From NCBI GenBank assembly GCA_025934475.1, contig JAICXZ010000085.1, positions 1 through 8,641 of the forward strand: a stretch of 8,641 nt of DNA, written 5' to 3'. Positions 6,074 to 8,641 of the stretch are shown one piece after another. Made by a program: the position numbers and the translations under genes. Below the pieces are notes generated by a model. The model did not search any database, was not told the DNA's origin, and saw only the letters and a program-made list of their open reading frames with translations. How positions within the stretch are numbered: the first letter of the stretch is position 1; every line of letters starts with the position of its first letter. Origin of the DNA: Mucilaginibacter sp. Lineage in GTDB: Bacteria > Bacteroidota > Bacteroidia > Sphingobacteriales > Sphingobacteriaceae.

Positions 6074-7069
6074 TTATTGAAACGGCATTGTCGTTGTATC
6101 CGGATCCCATACCGGATCAAGCGTTACCTGGAACCCGCCGGTATTCGTCATGCCATTGCCGCCAAATAGCTGGCCATTTAACATCGTTTGGTGACCGGCT
6201 TGAATAGCGACTCCGTCAACCCGGGCATATGCTATCTGTTGCCCCGATATGGTGCCGTTATATCCCCCAACCGGTAATTGGTCAGCAGCTGTGATCTGAA
6301 CAATATAGGTTTTACTGGAGTTCAATAAAATAAAAGCGAATTTGGTGTTTTTACCACCTGTAGTGATCGGTGTCGTAAGCGAGCTGTGTGCAATAACAGT
6401 ACCGGTATTCCCCGTAGGCGTAGCCGTATTTATGGTAAAAGTAGGATATCCTGTAGTAAAAGAGTTATCATTCGCAACCACTTGTATGAACTTCACATTG
6501 GAAGGTACAGCATCTTCGATGTCGACGATTACTTGCGAGTCGATCCGCGGGAGTGTTACGCTTTGATTAATGCCGGTGCTGGTAACCGTAAGCGATTCTT
6601 TCAGGAAAAACGTATCCTGCCAGCTGTTATCAGTACCACCGCCGCTAAGTGGCGCGGAATATACCAGGTTGTCATTAGCAAGAGCAGTTCCGCTGTAAAA
6701 GAAATTATTCTGTCCTGCCGCAAACACTACTGTATAGGTTCCGGGCGGCAAGTTATATTGGGCCTTGCCAAATACAGTGTCTGTCGAAAGTTGTTTTGTA
6801 AGGTACAGCCTTGTACCATCGGACTGGTAGATAGCGATATATAAAGTTTTAGCATTTGCGGCCAAAACAGGGTCGACCGAGGCCAGCGCATGAGCACCCA
6901 ATCTACTGCCGTTATTGGAAACGCCATATGCTCCAGTGGACTGCGAGTACCCTATATTGAATGTAACGGGGACCGTACCCTTTCCGTTTTTTCCAGTATT
7001 GACAGCGTCCTTTTTGCACGCAGAAAAAACGGCGATAATTGCCATTAGTATAAGAATTTGCTTTTTCAT
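6074..7069 (-). CDS. Surface lipoprotein, FimB/Mfa2-like fimbrial accessory protein (putative)
   Basis: The protein has 331 residues. The lipoprotein signal MKKQILILMAIIAVFSAC places the lipidated Cys at 18, followed by KKD. Lys then Asp/Glu right after the Cys resembles the export signal that sends Bacteroidota lipoproteins to the cell surface. The mature part is Ser/Thr/Gly-rich, beta-type and lacks further Cys. Motifs in order: TLYIAIYQSDGTRLY (75-89), LPPGTYTVVFAAGQ (107-120), WQDTFF (150-155), VTLPRIDSQVIVDIEDAVPS (171-190), QTMLNGQLFG (294-303) and the terminal GFQVTLDPVW (312-321). The PGTYTV and RxxxxxxV blocks resemble FimB/Mfa2 anchors of Bacteroidota type V pili, but the match is only at motif level. 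Every listed block except the first is paralleled in the gene 23 bases upstream, so the two are tandem paralogs and probably co-transcribed. An unrelated beta-sandwich adhesin or glycan-binding lipoprotein remains possible. Confidence 0.8.
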   Translation of the reverse strand: MKKQILILMAIIAVFSACKKDAVNTGKNGKGTVPVTFNIGYSQSTGAYGVSNNGSRLGAHALASVDPVLAANAKTLYIAIYQSDGTRLYLTKQLSTDTVFGKAQYNLPPGTYTVVFAAGQNNFFYSGTALANDNLVYSAPLSGGGTDNSWQDTFFLKESLTVTSTGINQSVTLPRIDSQVIVDIEDAVPSNVKFIQVVANDNSFTTGYPTFTINTATPTGNTGTVIAHSSLTTPITTGGKNTKFAFILLNSSKTYIVQITAADQLPVGGYNGTISGQQIAYARVDGVAIQAGHQTMLNGQLFGGNGMTNTGGFQVTLDPVWDPDTTTMPFQ

Positions 7070-7092
7070 GTTCGTACGTATTTATGGATGAG

Positions 7093-8025
7093 TCAATAAT
7101 GAACTACTGAAGGCGTTCCCCAATTAGGATCTACTGTTATGCTGAATCCGGGATTGGAGGCAGTTGCCTGATTAGAAAAATTACCAGTCAATATCGTTCG
7201 CTGGTTTGCATGAAAGGTCACATTAGTTACCGTGTGCGTTGCTATAACCGCATTTGAGCTGTTATAAGCCGTTAATATTACGGTAAAAGGGGTCGCCGTA
7301 TTCAGTCCCAGGTGCGAAATACTGAATGTATTGGTTCCAATGGCCGATGCAGGCACGGGGAATGAATAGGTGATCGTATCCGGGGTTACAGGTGTCGCTG
7401 CCTGAGCCTGGTATTGAAAATCGTCCTGGTTGAGGTTCATCGTTACCCTGGATGCATTTGCAGGAATAACATCCTTAAAATCAACTTCAAGTTTAGCATT
7501 TACCCTTGCCAAAACAACTTGCTGGTTAACAGGACCGTTTGTAACCGTTATTTGGAAAGTTTTGACAAAAGTATCATTCCAAACACCAAACGGCGCGGCC
7601 GGCGGCTGTGGCTGATAGTACACAATCTGCTGAGCGCCCCGCGGCGTCATGTACATTCCACCCTGGCCCGCCGCCATGATTACCGTATAAGTTCCGGCAG
7701 GCAGCGAATCAACAATAGTTCCAAAATTGGAATCTTTATTCGAATTCTGAAGATATTGCCGAATAGTTACATTACTTGAGTTAACGATGTTCGCGCGGAA
7801 TACCGAGCTGTAACCGGAAATTGCTACGGTATCCGAACTGACCGCGAGTGCGTTAACTTGTTGTTTCCCACCCGTGCTATTGACGGTTTGAGAAAAGCTT
7901 GAGCTCGCCCTGAAAGTCACCTTGTATAACTTTGGGCTGCCTGGCGCTGCTGACCTTTCCTTTTTACACGAAAAGAAAATCAGGGCAAAGAACGCCGGAA
8001 CTAATAGTAGTGATACACTTTTCAT
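7093..8025 (-). CDS. Surface lipoprotein, paralog of the downstream FimB/Mfa2-like protein
   Basis: The protein has 310 residues. The leader MKSVSLLLVPAFFALIFFSC puts the lipidated Cys at 20, followed by KKE. The mature part is Gln/Thr/Ser/Asn-rich and beta-type. Blocks shared with the neighbour, in the same order: LPAGTYTVIMAAGQ (108-121), VWNDTF (148-153), VVLARVNAKLEVDFKDVIPA (170-189), QRTILTGNF (275-283) and the terminal GFSITVDPNW (293-302). Between these blocks similarity is low, so the duplication is old. Likely anchored in the outer membrane and facing outwards. The 60 bases upstream contain no clear TAnnTTTG box, so transcription may come from further upstream, through the remnant. 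Fimbrial anchoring is an inference; no major pilin, chaperone or protease gene is visible nearby. Confidence 0.8.
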   Translation of the reverse strand: MKSVSLLLVPAFFALIFFSCKKERSAAPGSPKLYKVTFRASSSFSQTVNSTGGKQQVNALAVSSDTVAISGYSSVFRANIVNSSNVTIRQYLQNSNKDSNFGTIVDSLPAGTYTVIMAAGQGGMYMTPRGAQQIVYYQPQPPAAPFGVWNDTFVKTFQITVTNGPVNQQVVLARVNAKLEVDFKDVIPANASRVTMNLNQDDFQYQAQAATPVTPDTITYSFPVPASAIGTNTFSISHLGLNTATPFTVILTAYNSSNAVIATHTVTNVTFHANQRTILTGNFSNQATASNPGFSITVDPNWGTPSVVHY

Positions 8026-8069
8026 ATCTGACGATTTAATGGGGAAAACACTGATACATTCCGCGGTTT

Positions 8070-8177
8070 CTAAATTTGATTATTAATTTTTTCGGTTATC
8101 AACGAATGGTCCTTTTTATAAGCAACCAAAAGCAATAAGATCGCAGATCGAGATAGTAAGCCTTTTTTCATAGGCAT
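8070..8177 (-). pseudogene. Remnant of a lipoprotein gene: leader with Cys replaced by Tyr, 35 codons
   Basis: From ATG 8175-8177 (or ATG 8169-8171, giving MKKG...) the frame reads a Lys-Lys start, a hydrophobic core SAILLLLVA, then YKKDHS, and stops at TAG 8070-8072. The layout is exactly that of the neighbouring lipoprotein leaders (SACKKD, FSCKKE), but Tyr (TAT, 8118-8120) stands where the lipid-bearing Cys (TGT/TGC) should be; one G-to-A change would explain it. The rest of a mature protein is missing: only about 12 further residues follow before the stop. Most likely the decayed start of another paralog. A genuine short membrane peptide is the alternative. Confidence 0.6.
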
Positions 8178-8357
8178 ACAAGGTTAAATAAGTTAGAAAT
8201 TGGTAATGGGGAGGGTACGTTACCAAACAGAACAACAGAATTTTACCGTTGTTTCAGTTACCGTCAACAATAAGCGTTTTCCGATTAGCCACCGGGCGGA
8301 TTAAATTAATTCGGAGAGACGAGGCGGCGACCAGCAGCATAAAGAGAAGCCGGTAAC

Positions 8358-8381
8358 CGAAATTGTTAGTTACAATTCTCG
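8358..8381. other. Stem-loop with 9-bp stem, one bulge
   Basis: CGA-AATTGT pairs with ACAATT-(C)-TCG around the loop TAGTT. It is AT-rich, so probably a modest structure or a palindromic protein-binding site; no T-run follows on either strand. Confidence 0.3.
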
Positions 8382-8528
8382 TGCCTTTATGCAGTTTATA
8401 ACCGGAAGTTACATTCAAATCTCTATTTTAATTTATCATGCACAATAAATTGACAATCAACCAGGTAGCACAAGTTATATAGAGTAGATTTTTGCTAAAT
8501 ACGAGGCGGGAAAAATGAGTAAAATGAA

Positions 8529-8544
8529 CCAACTGAACGGTTGG
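8529..8544 (-). terminator. Weak hairpin after the third lipoprotein gene
   Basis: CCAAC...GTTGG (5-bp stem plus one G-T pair, 4-base loop) begins 17 bases after the stop of the gene at 8562. On the minus strand it is followed by a T-rich stretch interrupted by C and A. It is possibly a poor intrinsic terminator; the stem is short. Confidence 0.3.
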
Positions 8545-8561
8545 AAAAACTTATCGCCCGG

Positions 8562-8641
8562 TTAAAAGGTTTTGACTATCGGCGTGTTCCATGATGTATC
8601 GGTAGCAACCTGGAAACCGCTTGTGGAAGTCGGCGTCCAGC
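8562..8641 (-). CDS. C-terminal end of a third paralogous lipoprotein (rest outside window)
   Basis: On the minus strand one frame is open from the right edge (codons from 8639) to TAA 8562-8564 and gives 25 residues containing TSGFQVATDTSWNTPIVKTF. This matches the ends of both intact lipoproteins: GFQVTLDPVWDP and GFSITVDPNWGTP, each followed by a few residues and the stop. The pattern is GF-x-V/I-x-x-D-x-x-W, and the spacing to the stop is also alike (8 to 10 residues after Trp). The other two minus-strand frames close without such a match. The body and lipobox must lie beyond the window. Short, but the three-way agreement in motif, strand and position makes it convincing. Confidence 0.72.
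   Translation of the reverse strand, partial: WTPTSTSGFQVATDTSWNTPIVKTF

Larger units (their letters stand above)
8178..8561. other. 384-base intergenic stretch between lipoprotein copies
   Basis: No convincing gene on either strand; the longest ATG-started frames I found are under 30 codons. It is rich in GTTAC/GTAAC words. TTACCGT occurs at 8243-8249 and again at 8258-8264. Two stem-loops are listed separately. It may be a mix of the upstream lipoprotein's 3' end region and eroded coding sequence. Confidence 0.5.

Noticed and set aside
6386..6844. Plus-strand frame (152 codons) opposite a lipoprotein gene
   Set aside because: Antisense to a clear lipoprotein with a paralog next door; Arg/Ser/Cys-rich shadow without motifs.
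8417..8505. Short plus-strand frame MHNKLTINQVAQVI
   Set aside because: Only 14 codons, with no repeat or leader features; not distinguishable from chance.
8526..8594. Plus-strand frame reading EPTERLEKLIARLKGF at the right end
   Set aside because: It has no start codon, is bounded by stops on both sides, and overlaps the better-supported minus-strand lipoprotein tail.

Overview
The window looks like chromosomal DNA of a Bacteroidota, most likely a Sphingobacteriaceae relative (Mucilaginibacter/Pedobacter type). Three things point there. TAnnTTTG-type -7 boxes lie just upstream of ATGs that lack Shine-Dalgarno sequences. The lipoproteins carry Cys-Lys-Lys-Asp/Glu after the lipobox. The gene families are typical of the group: CtlX, a compact arginine decarboxylase, and a TPR sensor with the Bacteroidota-style SHEVR histidine box. 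No tRNA, rRNA, CRISPR array, insertion sequence or phage gene was found. The placement rests on pattern recognition, not a search.

Left part, plus strand (1-3750): the C-terminal two thirds of a citrulline hydrolase (ctlX); a small minus-strand hypothetical gene (712-900) flanked by inverted copies of short repeat units; a compact arginine decarboxylase (speA-like); then a two-gene unit of a class I SAM methyltransferase with a signal-peptide-like N-terminus and a DinB-like DUF1572 protein. ctlX and speA both act on guanidino/ureido amino acids, which suggests an arginine/citrulline to ornithine and polyamine neighbourhood.

Right part, minus strand (3767-8641): a TPR membrane protein that ends exactly after a histidine-kinase DHp helix pair, with no ATPase domain; an RluA-family pseudouridine synthase; and a run of paralogous cell-surface lipoproteins. 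Two of these are intact (6074-7069 and 7093-8025, 23 bases apart). A third enters from the right edge as only its last 25 codons plus stop (8562-8641). Between it and the intact pair lies a 35-codon remnant (8070-8177) that keeps a lipoprotein leader but has Tyr where the lipid-carrying Cys should be. The lipoproteins resemble FimB/Mfa2-type fimbrial accessory or anchor proteins, but only at motif level.

The most notable points are the expanding and decaying lipoprotein array with a shared C-terminal motif, the kinase-less DHp sensor, and the apparently exported methyltransferase.
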